NCBI GenBank assembly: GCA_021792365.1
Contig: JAJYUT010000002.1
Location: forward strand, 764,313-828,312
Reading direction: 5' to 3'
DNA: 64,000 nucleotides
Source of the DNA: Pseudomonadota bacterium
Lineage (GTDB): Bacteria > Pseudomonadota > Alphaproteobacteria > Dongiales > Dongiaceae
The translations under genes and the position numbers were made by a program. This document shows, piece after piece, positions 37,743-45,954 of this stretch (position 1 is the stretch's first letter; each line of letters starts with the position of its first letter). The notes under the pieces are model-generated. The model was not told the origin of the DNA and did not search any database. It worked only from the letters and a program-made list of their open reading frames with translations.

Positions 37743-37829
37743 CTGCCCCACGCTTTCATCCTGACGCTGCGGTCGATGCCGCCGAAGCCGGTGGTCCGGC
37801 GCTTTGGGAGGCATCCTGAAGGCAACTCA

Positions 37830-37844
37830 TTAACAGGGGCTTAA
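37830..37844. promoter_or_regulatory. CtrA binding box 1 (flgB side of the divergent flagellar promoter)
   Basis: TTAACAGGGGCTTAA is an exact TTAA-N7-TTAA match. It lies 88 bases before flgB and 116 before the FlhB-C paralogue. Confidence 0.75.
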
Positions 37845-37892
37845 TTCGCTAAAATGCCACGCAATTCGGGGAAATGCCTGGGTTCTGCGCCC

Positions 37893-37907
37893 TTAAGCGT
37901 TCATTAA
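37893..37907. promoter_or_regulatory. CtrA binding box 2 (divergent flagellar promoter)
   Basis: TTAAGCGTTCATTAA is a second exact TTAA-N7-TTAA match, 53 bases before the FlhB-C paralogue start. Two perfect copies 49 bases apart in one AT-poor intergenic region are unlikely by chance. Confidence 0.75.
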
Positions 37908-37959
37908 GCATGATCAGCCAGAGTTTCCCTGGCATTTTCGGAGGCGGAGCATTCCGGCC

Positions 37960-38337
37960 ATGGCCGACCGCAAGGATGAAATCGGCGCCAAATACACGAG
38001 ATGGTCCCGCCCGGACTCAGCCGCCGCGGGCCCGAGGACGCCGATCGCGATCGCGCTGGACGCCAAGGGACGGGATGGGTCCCTGCGTCCCAAGACGCCG
38101 CGGGTGGTCGCGACCGGCCGGGGACCAGTTGCCGAGCAGATCCTGGCCATCGCCTTCGAGAAAGGCGTACCGGTGCGCGAGGATTCCGACCTGGCGCAGA
38201 TCCTGGCCGCGGTGGAGCTGGATGCCGAGATCCCGATCGACGCGCTTGCGGCGGTGGCGGAGATCCTGTCCTACGTCTACCGCGCCAACCGGACATGGGC
38301 CGGAGAGCAGAGCGAAGATGCCGGAGTTGAGCCATGA
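37960..38337 (+). CDS. FlhB C-terminal-domain paralogue (FlhX/YlqH type)
   Basis: Soluble 125-residue protein resembling only the cytoplasmic part of FlhB after its cleavage site: TPIAIALDAKG matches the strand after NPTH, and KGVPVREDSDLAQILAAVELDAEIP matches the FlhB stretch HGIPVLENPPLARGLYAAVEVDQEV (both quoted here only to show the pattern VPVREDSDLAQ against IPVLENPPLAR). The NPTH motif and membrane segments are absent. Such free-standing domains occur in several flagellated bacteria, and one can partly replace the FlhB domain in Helicobacter. It overlaps the next gene by four bases. Confidence 0.85.
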   Translation: MADRKDEIGAKYTRWSRPDSAAAGPRTPIAIALDAKGRDGSLRPKTPRVVATGRGPVAEQILAIAFEKGVPVREDSDLAQILAAVELDAEIPIDALAAVAEILSYVYRANRTWAGEQSEDAGVEP

Positions 38338-38657
38338 AGACAGCGGTTACAAACGACACCACGCTCACGGGATCTGCGCTCGGGCGCAGCATCACGGATC
38401 TGCATCGCGAAATCGTGGCGGCGGTCGACGCCGCCCATGACGGGCAGTTGATCGACCTCGACATCGTCGGGCTGCGCATCACGGTGCTGTGCGATGCCCT
38501 GGCGAGCGCGGGCAAGGATGCGGCGGCCGGCTGGGTGGCGGAACTGCGCGACCTCAGCACGGCGCTCGCGGTCCTTGATACCATCCTGCGCAAGCAGAAC
38601 GTCTCCGTCCAGCTCAACATCGAGCATCTGCGCAAGCATCTCGTGCCCACCGAATAG
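38334..38657 (+). CDS. Unknown 107-residue protein in the fliO-fliP operon
   Basis: I do not recognise this protein. It is soluble, largely helical and polar, with DLHREIVAAVDAAHDGQLID early and a C-terminal helix EHLRKHLVPTE. Its ATG overlaps the stop of the FlhB-C paralogue by four bases and it ends 19 bases before fliO, so it is surely a gene in a flagellar operon. The helical pattern would suit a chaperone or export cofactor; that is a guess from length and position, not from similarity. Confidence 0.75.
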   Translation: MKTAVTNDTTLTGSALGRSITDLHREIVAAVDAAHDGQLIDLDIVGLRITVLCDALASAGKDAAAGWVAELRDLSTALAVLDTILRKQNVSVQLNIEHLRKHLVPTE

Positions 38658-38676
38658 CCTCGGCAGAACACCCGCA

Positions 38677-38976
38677 ATGGATTTCGATCTTTATCTCCGG
38701 TTCGCCCTGGCGCTCATCCTGGTTCTGGGGCTGATCGTCCTGCTCGCCTGGCTGCTGCGCCGCTTCGGCATGGGCGTGAAGATGACCAGGAGCCGCCGGC
38801 TCGGCGTCGTCGAAGCGCACATGCTTGGCCCCCGGCACCGGCTGATGCTGATCCGGCGCGACGACGTGGAGCATCTGGTAATCGTCGGCCCGGCCAGCGA
38901 GACCGTGATCGAAACCGGCATCAAGCATACGGGCAGCTTCGCCAGCGCCCTCGCCGGCGAGGAGCCGAAGCAGTGA
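38677..38976 (+). CDS. fliO: Flagellar biosynthetic protein FliO
   Basis: Assembly factor for the FliP ring. The 99-residue protein has one membrane segment (about 7-30, LALILVLGLIVLLAWLLRRF) and a small cytoplasmic domain beginning RRLGVVEAHMLGPRHRLMLI, with VEHLVIVGP as the conserved strand. The ATG at 38677 was chosen because the membrane segment then begins directly; further upstream the frame overlaps the preceding gene. It immediately precedes fliP. Confidence 0.88.
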   Translation: MDFDLYLRFALALILVLGLIVLLAWLLRRFGMGVKMTRSRRLGVVEAHMLGPRHRLMLIRRDDVEHLVIVGPASETVIETGIKHTGSFASALAGEEPKQ

Positions 38977-39140
38977 CGAGCCGGCACTCCAACCTGGTCC
39001 AAGTAGCGTCCGCCTTCCCCCCTTTCAGGAGAAGGATGTGGGGGTCTAGCGAGCGAAGCGAGGTTAGCCGAAGCTGGATGGTGGCTGGCGCGGCGTCAAC
39101 CAGCCACGCTCGGCGAGCGCCAAACCTTGAAGCCGCAGCA
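38977..39140. repeat. Structured insert between fliO and fliP
   Basis: About 160 bases with features of a dispersed palindromic element: CCTTC...GAAGG and CCCCC...GGGGG arms near 39015-39045, the motif GCGAGCGAAGCGAG at about 39049-39062, and a perfect GTGGCTGG-N11-CCAGCCAC hairpin at 39081-39107. It stays open in the fliP frame but encodes low-complexity residues unlike FliP. Confidence 0.5.
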
Positions 39141-39896
39141 TTGCATGCGACCATACGCAAGCTTTGGCCGTTGCTCGCTCTTGCCCTGCTCTGCCTTGCG
39201 CCCCTTGCCGCCGCGGCGCAAAGCGTCTCGATCGACCTCGGCGACGATGCCGGCGGCGGCAGCAGCACCGGCCGCATCCTGCAGATCATCGCGCTGTTGA
39301 CAGTCCTGTCGCTGGCGCCCGGCATTCTCATCATGGTGACCTCGTTCACCCGGATGGTGGTCGTGCTCTCGCTGCTGCGCGCGGCCTTGGGCGGGCAGCA
39401 GACGCCGCCCAACATGGTGCTGGTCAGCCTGGCGCTGTTCCTGACCGCCTTCGTGATGGCGCCGACCTTCCAGCAGGCCTACCAGGATGGGGTCGCGCCC
39501 CTGATGGCCGAGCAGATCAACGAGCAGGAGGCCTTCAGCCGCACCACCGCGCCGTTCAAGCTGTTCATGCTCTCCCAGGTGCGGGAGAAGGATCTCGGCC
39601 TGTTCATGGACATGGCCGACGCCGAGCCGGCGGCGAGCCCGGAGGAAACTTCGCTGCAGATCCTGATCCCCGCTTTCATGATCAGCGAGTTGCGCCGCGC
39701 CTTCGAAATCGGCTTCCTGCTCTTCGTTCCCTTCCTCATCATCGACATGGTGGTGGCGTCGGTCCTGATGTCCATGGGCATGATGATGCTCCCCCCGGTC
39801 ATGATCGCCCTGCCCTTCAAGCTGGTGTTCTTCGTGCTCGTGGACGGTTGGTACTTGGTGGCGGGAAGCCTGGTGCGCTCGTTCGGCGGCGGGTAG
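39141..39896 (+). CDS. fliP: Flagellar biosynthetic protein FliP
   Basis: Forms the core ring of the flagellar export gate. The mature part is standard: ILQIIALLTVLSLAPGILIM, TSFTRMVVVLSLLR, QTPPNMVLVSLALFLT and the C-terminal GMMMLPPVMIALPFKLVFF. I take the TTG at 39141 because it gives a normal signal peptide (KLWPLLALALLCLAPLAAAA) and a 251-residue protein. The frame is open back to a GTG at 38973 overlapping fliO, and an ATG at 39078 is possible, but the extra residues fall in an apparent inserted repeat. Confidence 0.93.
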   Translation: MHATIRKLWPLLALALLCLAPLAAAAQSVSIDLGDDAGGGSSTGRILQIIALLTVLSLAPGILIMVTSFTRMVVVLSLLRAALGGQQTPPNMVLVSLALFLTAFVMAPTFQQAYQDGVAPLMAEQINEQEAFSRTTAPFKLFMLSQVREKDLGLFMDMADAEPAASPEETSLQILIPAFMISELRRAFEIGFLLFVPFLIIDMVVASVLMSMGMMMLPPVMIALPFKLVFFVLVDGWYLVAGSLVRSFGGG

Positions 39897-39982
39897 TTGC
39901 AACTCTTAGGTTGAGCGGACTGACGGCGCGCCAATATCGGCCGACGGACTATGCTGTTCGCACCAGGCTTAGGACTTTTACG

Positions 39983-40777
39983 TCAAAGCCTCGCAATGCT
40001 GCCATAGAGCTCAGGCCGGCGGTCGCGCAGGTAGGTGTTGGCGCCGCGAGAGGCCGCATATTGAGCGAGGTCGATGTCAGCGAACATCAACGTTTCATTG
40101 CGCTGACCGGCGCGCGCGATGTCACGGCCGTCCGGCCCCACGATGCCGCTGAGGCCGATATAGTCGAAGTCGCGTTCAGTCCCGACGTGGTTGGAATAGG
40201 CCAGGAACACCTGGTTCTCGTAGGCGCGGGCGCGCACGATGGTTGTCGGAATCTCCCAGTAAGGTGGCGTCAGGCAGGTCGGCACCACGATCATATCCGC
40301 GCCTGCCAGCACGATCGCGCGGATGAATTCCGGAAATTCCACGTCGTAACAGATCGCAAGACCGATGGAGAGGCCACCGATCTTTGCCGTCACGACATCC
40401 TTGCCCGGAACGAAGCAGCGTCGCTCCAGGTCGCCGAACAGATGCGCCTTGCGATAATTGGCAGCGATGCGCCCGTCCTTGCCGATGGCGATGGCGGAAT
40501 TGTAGATGCCCTCGCTGGTTTTTTCCGGATAGCCGTAGATGAGCGCGAGGCCGTGACGTCGCGCGATTTCCCGTGCCTGCCGGGACGACGGCCCATCCAT
40601 GGACTCTGCCATCGAGGGTGTGTCATCGCCCATGTTGTAGCCGGTAAGAAACAATTCAGGGGCAATCAGCAGCTCTGCTCTCTCGAGCGCGCAGGCCTCA
40701 GCCAGACGCTCGATCCGCGCCAGGTTCGCTGCACGATCGAGCAGCTTCGCGGATCCTTGATAGACGGCGACGCGCAT
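39983..40777 (-). CDS. Carbon-nitrogen hydrolase (omega-amidase/5-aminopentanamidase-like)
   Basis: Cytoplasmic nitrilase-superfamily amidase of 264 residues. The catalytic triad is E41 (APELFLTGYN), K110 (NYRKAHLFG) and C143 (AICYDVEFPE). The overall pattern, with IYGYPE and YLRDRRPELY near the end, is closest in my memory to Pseudomonas delta-aminovaleramidase DavA and to RamA-type amidases, so a short-chain amide is a likely substrate. It is the last gene of a four-gene operon with an ABC importer, starting 10 bases after the ATPase gene, which suggests the imported compound is its substrate. Confidence 0.9.
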   Translation of the reverse strand: MRVAVYQGSAKLLDRAANLARIERLAEACALERAELLIAPELFLTGYNMGDDTPSMAESMDGPSSRQAREIARRHGLALIYGYPEKTSEGIYNSAIAIGKDGRIAANYRKAHLFGDLERRCFVPGKDVVTAKIGGLSIGLAICYDVEFPEFIRAIVLAGADMIVVPTCLTPPYWEIPTTIVRARAYENQVFLAYSNHVGTERDFDYIGLSGIVGPDGRDIARAGQRNETLMFADIDLAQYAASRGANTYLRDRRPELYGSIARL

Positions 40778-40787
40778 GGTTCACTCC

Positions 40788-41570
40788 CTAGCCTGACAGC
40801 CCGAGGCTCCGCCGCACTTCCTCATGCAAGAGGTCGAGGATCTGCCGCTTGATCGCAAGGAACTCCGGCGCCAGCACGATATCGGGATGACGCGGGCGTG
40901 GCAACGCGATGGGGATGTCGCGCTTGATGCGGCCGGGGCGTGCCGTCATCACGATCACGCGGTCTCCCAGCAGGATCGCCTCGTCGATATCGTGGGTGAC
41001 GAACAGCACGGTCTTGTGCTGCTGTTCCCAGATGTTCAGCAGCAGTTCCTGCATCACATGACGCGTCTGACTGTCCAGCGATCCGAAGGGCTCATCCATC
41101 AGGAGGATCTTGGGATCGTTCGCCATGGAACGCGCCAGGGCGACGCGCTGCTTCATGCCGCCGGACAGTTGCTTGGGATAGGCGTCGGCGAACTCCAACA
41201 GCCCCACATCGCGCAGATAGCGATCGACGATCGGCTGAGCTTGCGCCGCCGGCATCGATTTCCGCTTCAGCCCGAAGGCGACGTTCTCGCGCACGGTCAG
41301 CCAGGGGAACAGCGTGAAGGATTGAAACACCATGCCGCGGTCCGCCCCTGGCCCGTCAACCGGCTTGCCGGCCATTTGGATGGTGCCGGCGGTCGGCTCG
41401 TACAGGCCCGCGATCAAATACAGCAGACTCGACTTGCCGCAGCCGGATGGGCCTACGATCACGGTGAACTCGTTCTCCCTGACGGCGAAGGAAACATCGT
41501 CCACCGCGACGACGGTGCCGCCCTTGGCGCGCGCGAACATAAGACTGAGTTTGGCCGCTTCCAGCAACAT
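40788..41570 (-). CDS. ABC importer ATPase (SsuB/TauB type)
   Basis: Energy-coupling subunit of 260 residues. Walker A GPSGCGKSS (40-48), the signature LSGGMKQRVALARS, Walker B ILLMDEPFGSLD and the switch FVTHDIDEAI are intact. The FQSFTLFPWLTVRENV stretch is typical of the nitrate/sulfonate/taurine group. It lies 19 bases after the permease and 10 before the amidase. Confidence 0.93.
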   Translation of the reverse strand: MLLEAAKLSLMFARAKGGTVVAVDDVSFAVRENEFTVIVGPSGCGKSSLLYLIAGLYEPTAGTIQMAGKPVDGPGADRGMVFQSFTLFPWLTVRENVAFGLKRKSMPAAQAQPIVDRYLRDVGLLEFADAYPKQLSGGMKQRVALARSMANDPKILLMDEPFGSLDSQTRHVMQELLLNIWEQQHKTVLFVTHDIDEAILLGDRVIVMTARPGRIKRDIPIALPRPRHPDIVLAPEFLAIKRQILDLLHEEVRRSLGLSG

Positions 41571-41589
41571 CAGCCGTCTTGCCTTACGT

Positions 41590-42369
41590 TTACTCGGCCC
41601 AGGCCAGCAGGCGCCGACGGATCAGGCGGAAAGCCATGTCCGACAGCATGCCAAGCAGGCCGATAACCAGGATTGCCATGAAGATGATATCGACCCGGAA
41701 GCCGCGCATCGCCTGCAGCGACATGTAGCCGAGACCGCTGTTGGCGGCGACCAGCTCCGCCACCACCAGGTAGGTCCAGGCCCAGCCCATGGTAATGCGC
41801 ATCGCATCGCAGATACCAGGCAAGGCATAGGGCAGCAGCACGCGGAACACCGCGCTCCACCGGCTGGTACCCAAGGTGTAGGACGCGTAGGCCAGATCCT
41901 TGGGCGTCTGCGACACCACGTCCATCACCATGATCACCTGCTGGAAGAAAGTTCCGATGAAGATGACCGCCACTTTCTGCTCGATCCCGATGCCGAGCCA
42001 CAGGATCAGCAGCGGCACCATCGAGGTGACCGGCAGGTAGCGGATGAAGTTGATGGTCGGCTCGAATCCGGCCTGGATCAGGCGGAAGCTGCCCATGAAC
42101 AGGCCGGCCGGGATCGCGAGGATTGCGGACAGGAAGAAGCCGAGCAGCACCACCCGCGAGGAAACCCAGATGCTTTCCAGCAACTGGCCGCTTCCGGTGT
42201 ATTTGATCAGGACAGTGACGACCTTGTGCGGCTCCGGCAGGAAGTCGGTCCGGGCGAGGCCACCATAGGTGACCGCCGACCAGGCCAGAAGAATCGCGCC
42301 GCCAATCACACAGCCGGCAACCAGAGCCGGGAGCCGCTGGATGGGTTCAAGCGGTCTAAGCAAACGCAT
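41590..42369 (-). CDS. ABC importer permease (SsuC/TauC type)
   Basis: Inner-membrane permease of 259 residues with about six membrane segments. The coupling EAA-like loop is YTLGTSRWSAVFRVLLPYAL, and GWAWTYLVVAELVAANSGLG is the conserved stretch of the nitrate/sulfonate/taurine family. It lies between the binding protein (38 bases upstream) and the ATPase (19 bases downstream). Confidence 0.93.
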   Translation of the reverse strand: MRLLRPLEPIQRLPALVAGCVIGGAILLAWSAVTYGGLARTDFLPEPHKVVTVLIKYTGSGQLLESIWVSSRVVLLGFFLSAILAIPAGLFMGSFRLIQAGFEPTINFIRYLPVTSMVPLLILWLGIGIEQKVAVIFIGTFFQQVIMVMDVVSQTPKDLAYASYTLGTSRWSAVFRVLLPYALPGICDAMRITMGWAWTYLVVAELVAANSGLGYMSLQAMRGFRVDIIFMAILVIGLLGMLSDMAFRLIRRRLLAWAE

Positions 42370-42407
42370 CCAGGGCTCCGGCTCCAGGCGTTATGAAGGA
42401 TCGACGC

Positions 42408-43391
42408 TCAGGGCTCGAGATACGCCTCGGTGACGAGATCGGCCGGCTTCGGCATCGTCTGCATGCGGCCAAGTTCGTGCCAAGTGTCGATCGCGAATTG
42501 CACAACTTGATGCAATTCGCCCGGCTTGTCAGCCGTGCCGAAGTAGTTCTTGTTGTACTCCTTGTCGAAGAAGCGAATGCCCTCCAGCGCCGCCGCGAAG
42601 TCCTCCGGATTCTCCAACCAGCCACCGACACCCTTGGCCATGATCTTGTTGGCTTCGTCCGGGTTCGCTTTCTGGTACTCGATGGCCCGGTTCCATGCGC
42701 GGTTGATTGCCTTCAGCTCCTCGGCCCGCTTTTCCGCCGTCTCGCAGGTAACGCCGAGCACGTCGACGATGATGCCGGGCGTCTCGCTGCTGTCGACCAG
42801 CACGTGCACGTCCGGGCTATTGCGTGCGGTGGAGATGTTCGGCTCCCATGTTACCGCCACCGGCACGTGGCCGGCGCGCACGGCGGCCGCTGCGTCGTCC
42901 GGAGTCATATTGACGGATTCGACATCCTTGAAGGACATGCCGGCCTTCTTCAGCAGCACCGAGAACCAGAACTGCGAGACCGACCCTTCGTTGTAGGCGA
43001 CCTTCTGGCCCTTGATGGCCGCGAAGTTGGCGATCGACTTGGAGGCGATGACACCGTCGCCGCCGCGCGATTCATCAAGTGCCAGCGTGTACTGCAAGCA
43101 GTTGTTGTCGTTGAGATAGAGCAGGTATTCGTCGACCGTGCTGACAGCGCTGGTGACCTGGCCCGACATCAGCGAGGTCATCAGCAGCGTGTGGTCCTCG
43201 ATCTTGGTGAGGACGACATCGACGCCTTCCTCCTCGAAGTAGCCGAGGTCGCGCGCAATGTATAACGGACCATAGCCGACCCATGTGGTGTGCACGATCT
43301 CGAACGGCTCGGCCAAGGCGGATTTGCTGAACTGTGCGCCGGTCGCAAGCAACGCGACGCCCATTGCGGCCTTCATGACCTTTGACAACAT
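42408..43391 (-). CDS. ABC importer periplasmic substrate-binding protein (SsuA/NMT1-like)
   Basis: Periplasmic binding protein of 327 residues from the ATG at 43391, which follows GGGAGGGGATCGT. The signal peptide is MLSKVMKAAMGVALLATGAQ and onward to SALA. WVGYGPLYIARDLGYFEEEGV at the start of the mature protein (here WVGYGPLYIARDLGYF) is the hallmark of the SsuA/TauA/NMT1 group. A longer frame to 43481 adds basic residues and is rejected. Ligand unknown; the amidase in the operon points to an amide or amine compound. Confidence 0.93.
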   Translation of the reverse strand: MLSKVMKAAMGVALLATGAQFSKSALAEPFEIVHTTWVGYGPLYIARDLGYFEEEGVDVVLTKIEDHTLLMTSLMSGQVTSAVSTVDEYLLYLNDNNCLQYTLALDESRGGDGVIASKSIANFAAIKGQKVAYNEGSVSQFWFSVLLKKAGMSFKDVESVNMTPDDAAAAVRAGHVPVAVTWEPNISTARNSPDVHVLVDSSETPGIIVDVLGVTCETAEKRAEELKAINRAWNRAIEYQKANPDEANKIMAKGVGGWLENPEDFAAALEGIRFFDKEYNKNYFGTADKPGELHQVVQFAIDTWHELGRMQTMPKPADLVTEAYLEP

Positions 43392-43957
43392 ACGATCCCC
43401 TCCCTGCTTTTCTTTGCCGCGGCGCCGCGCTCGATGTGAACGCCGGCGCCTACACACGTTCGGTGCTGGCGGCCGCCGCATGAAAGTCGGCTGCGCCTTG
43501 GTTCCTATGCCAGCGAAGACCCGTTCCGAGCCTCATCGCGCTTGGTGCCATCGGCCCTACGCAACGATGTCACAGGCCTTAGAATCTTGAAATTCGAATT
43601 ATTCGAACGACAGCGTAGGAAAAGCCGAAGCAAAACCCCGGCTCCAGAGCTGTCGGGTGGGCTCATCTGCTTGCCATGCCGAGGTGACGAGCGCGATGAC
43701 GCCATCCGGGATCAGGCGGCAAGCACTCCGCGAAGCGCTATCCCGTCCGTACGCGGTGACTGACATTATCATCATGCTCGCGTTGCAGAGCTCCAACGCG
43801 ATCTCCGGATTGCCGCAGGCTTTCTGTTCACGTATCGATCGGCGGGTCAGGCCGGGTTCCGTCAGCCGAGCGGAACGCATCGTCACCCGCGCGGTTTTCG
43901 ACCAGAGAGCCGGCGCTGACTTGCGCCGCGCTCATTTTGGCAGGGCGGAGCGGCGCC
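43392..43957. other. 566-base divergent intergenic region
   Basis: Separates the ABC importer operon from the esterase gene. Small open frames on both strands (for example 43599-43886 minus and 43657-43965 plus) lack ribosome sites and recognisable products. The stretch 43580-43620 is AT-richer than its surroundings and may hold a promoter, but I see no clear -35/-10 pair or operator. Confidence 0.5.
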
Positions 43958-45298
43958 ATGGCTGAGCCGAGAATTGCGGAAACCGCGCGCCAGAATACGC
44001 AGATTGCCATCACCAAGGCCGTGCAGCACGCGGCGGAGACGCTGCCGGCGCCCGAGCGCGCGGACGAATTCGGCGCGATGTTCGCGCGCTTCGGCGAGGC
44101 GCGCGTGGTCCTGCTGGGCGAAGCGACCCACGGCACGTCCGAGTTCTACCGGGCGCGCGCGGCCATCACCCGGCAGCTGATCCGGCATCACAACTTCAAC
44201 ATCGTTGCCGTCGAGGCGGACTGGCCTGATGCCGCACGGATCGATCGCTGTGTCCGGCATCATGCTCCGCGCCCAGCGCGCGACCGCGCTTTCGCCCGGT
44301 TCCCCGGCTGGATGTGGCGCAACGTCGAGGTGATGGAGTTCGCCGACTGGCTGCGCGCCCACAATGAGTCGCTTCCGCCCGATCAGCGTGCTTCCTTTCA
44401 TGGGCTGGACGTCTACAGCCTCGGCGCGTCGATCGCGGCGGTGCTCGACTACCTCGAGCGGGTCGATCCGAAGGCTGCCGCGACCGCGCGCAACCGCTAC
44501 GGCTGCTTGACACCCTGGCATGAGGAACCGTCGGGCTACGGCCGCGCGGTCCTGCGCGGCAAGAAGGATCCGTGCGAGGATGGGGTCGTCACACAACTGG
44601 AAGAGCTTCTGGCGAACCGCCTCAACTATCTGCGTGAGGACGGCGAGGCCTTCTTCGACGCGGTGCAGAATGCACGGATCATACGCGCGGCCGAGCAGTA
44701 CTACCGCGTCATGTATCAGGGCTCGCGCGAGTCCTGGAACCTGCGCGACCGGCACATGTTCGACACACTGCAGGCGCTGCTCGCCAGCCGGCCGGATTCC
44801 AAGGCCGTCGTCTGGGCGCACAATTCGCATATCGGCAATGCCGCCGCGACGGCGATGGGCTGGCAGGGCGAGTTCAATATCGGCGAGCTGTGCCGTATCG
44901 CCCATGGCGATGATGCCGTCCTGATCGGCTTCGGGACCGATCGCGGCACGGTCGCGGCCGCCGGCGAATGGAATGGTCCCATGGAGGTGATGACGGTGCG
45001 GCCGGCCCGGCCCGACAGCTACGAATACGCCTTCCGGAAGACCGGCATCGTCCGGTCTCTCGCCTCCTGGCACGGCGGCGGTGCGCGCGGGCTGACGGAT
45101 ACACTTGGTGAGTCCATGCTGGAGCGGGCGATCGGCGTGATCTATCGTCCGGAGAGCGAACTGATGAGCCACTATTTCGAGGCGGTGCTCGCCGAGCAGT
45201 TCGACGCCTATGTGTGGTTCGAGGAGACCAAGGCGGTGACGCCGCTGTCTGCGGGGCGGCGGCAAGGCGTGCCCGAAACCTATCCCTTCGGCCTGTGA
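43958..45298 (+). CDS. Erythromycin esterase-like protein
   Basis: A 446-residue protein of the EreA/EreB/succinoglycan-biosynthesis-like hydrolase family. The two conserved catalytic blocks are LLGEATHGTSEFYRAR (Glu and His) and AVVWAHNSHIGNA (His), with IVAVEADWPD between. Most chromosomal members are not proven to act on macrolides. The start at 43958 (MAEPRIAETARQ) follows GGAGCGGCGCC; an ATG at 43937 adds seven residues. The next gene starts two bases after its stop, so it leads a three-gene unit with a hydrolase and a phosphoribosyltransferase. Confidence 0.92.
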   Translation: MAEPRIAETARQNTQIAITKAVQHAAETLPAPERADEFGAMFARFGEARVVLLGEATHGTSEFYRARAAITRQLIRHHNFNIVAVEADWPDAARIDRCVRHHAPRPARDRAFARFPGWMWRNVEVMEFADWLRAHNESLPPDQRASFHGLDVYSLGASIAAVLDYLERVDPKAAATARNRYGCLTPWHEEPSGYGRAVLRGKKDPCEDGVVTQLEELLANRLNYLREDGEAFFDAVQNARIIRAAEQYYRVMYQGSRESWNLRDRHMFDTLQALLASRPDSKAVVWAHNSHIGNAAATAMGWQGEFNIGELCRIAHGDDAVLIGFGTDRGTVAAAGEWNGPMEVMTVRPARPDSYEYAFRKTGIVRSLASWHGGGARGLTDTLGESMLERAIGVIYRPESELMSHYFEAVLAEQFDAYVWFEETKAVTPLSAGRRQGVPETYPFGL

Positions 45299-45300
45299 GT

Positions 45301-45954
45301 ATGACTTCTGGCACCGAGGTCCGTCCCGTCGAGATCGGTACGCTCAAGCTGCAGGCGCTGCTGGGCGTGCCAGACGACGCCGACAGCCTCGTCATCTTCG
45401 CCCATGGCAGCGGCAGCGGGCGCCTCAGCCCGCGCAACAATCATGTCGCGGCCGCCCTGCGCGACGCAGGTCTCGCAACCCTGTTGCTCGATCTTCTGAC
45501 GCCGGCCGAAGAGCGCGATCGCGCCAATGTCTTCGATATTCCCTTGCTCGCCGCGCGCCTGATTGTGGCGACCGACTGGGCGGCACAGCAGCCCGAGACG
45601 AAAGCGCTGCGGGTCGGCTATTTCGGCGCCAGCACCGGCGGGGGCGCGGCGCTCGTCGCCGCTGCCGACGCGCCGGAGCGGGTTCATGCCGTGGTCTCCC
45701 GCGGCGGGCGGCCGGACCTGGCCAGCGCGGCGCTGCCGCAGGTCCGCGCGCCGACGCTCCTGATCGTTGGCGGCGGCGATGCGCCGGTGATCGAACTCAA
45801 TCAGCGGGCGTTGGCTCGTCTGAAGAGCAAAACCGAGCTGGTGATCGTGCGGGACGCCGGGCATCTGTTCGAGGAGCCAGGCACCATGGACATCGTGGTG
45901 CAGCACGCACAACGCTGGTTCCACGCGCATCTCGGTGCGCGGAGGGCAGCGTGA
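45301..45954 (+). CDS. Dienelactone-hydrolase-like alpha/beta hydrolase
   Basis: Cytoplasmic hydrolase of 217 residues. The oxyanion region is FAHGSGSGRLSPRN, the nucleophile is Ser111 in GASTGGG, the acid D160 (VGGGDAPV) and the histidine His188 (DAGHLFEEPG). It starts two bases after the esterase gene and overlaps the phosphoribosyltransferase start by four bases. In some bacteria a hydrolase of this kind is fused to the phosphoribosyltransferase domain, which supports a shared function, still unknown. Confidence 0.9.
   Translation: MTSGTEVRPVEIGTLKLQALLGVPDDADSLVIFAHGSGSGRLSPRNNHVAAALRDAGLATLLLDLLTPAEERDRANVFDIPLLAARLIVATDWAAQQPETKALRVGYFGASTGGGAALVAAADAPERVHAVVSRGGRPDLASAALPQVRAPTLLIVGGGDAPVIELNQRALARLKSKTELVIVRDAGHLFEEPGTMDIVVQHAQRWFHAHLGARRAA

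Noticed and set aside
37743-37959. Sigma-54 promoter for flgB or the FlhB-C gene
   Set aside because: TGGCA appears twice (TGGCATTTTAGCG on the minus strand, TGGCATTTTCGGAGGC on the plus strand), but the -12 GC is missing or wrongly spaced.
43599-43886. Possible 95-residue gene in the gap before the esterase gene
   Set aside because: No ribosome site, no family, and an overlapping open frame of similar length on the other strand.
43958-45298. Calling the esterase-like protein a macrolide resistance determinant
   Set aside because: Catalytic motifs are shared by many chromosomal proteins with no macrolide activity, and there is no mobile element or resistance context.
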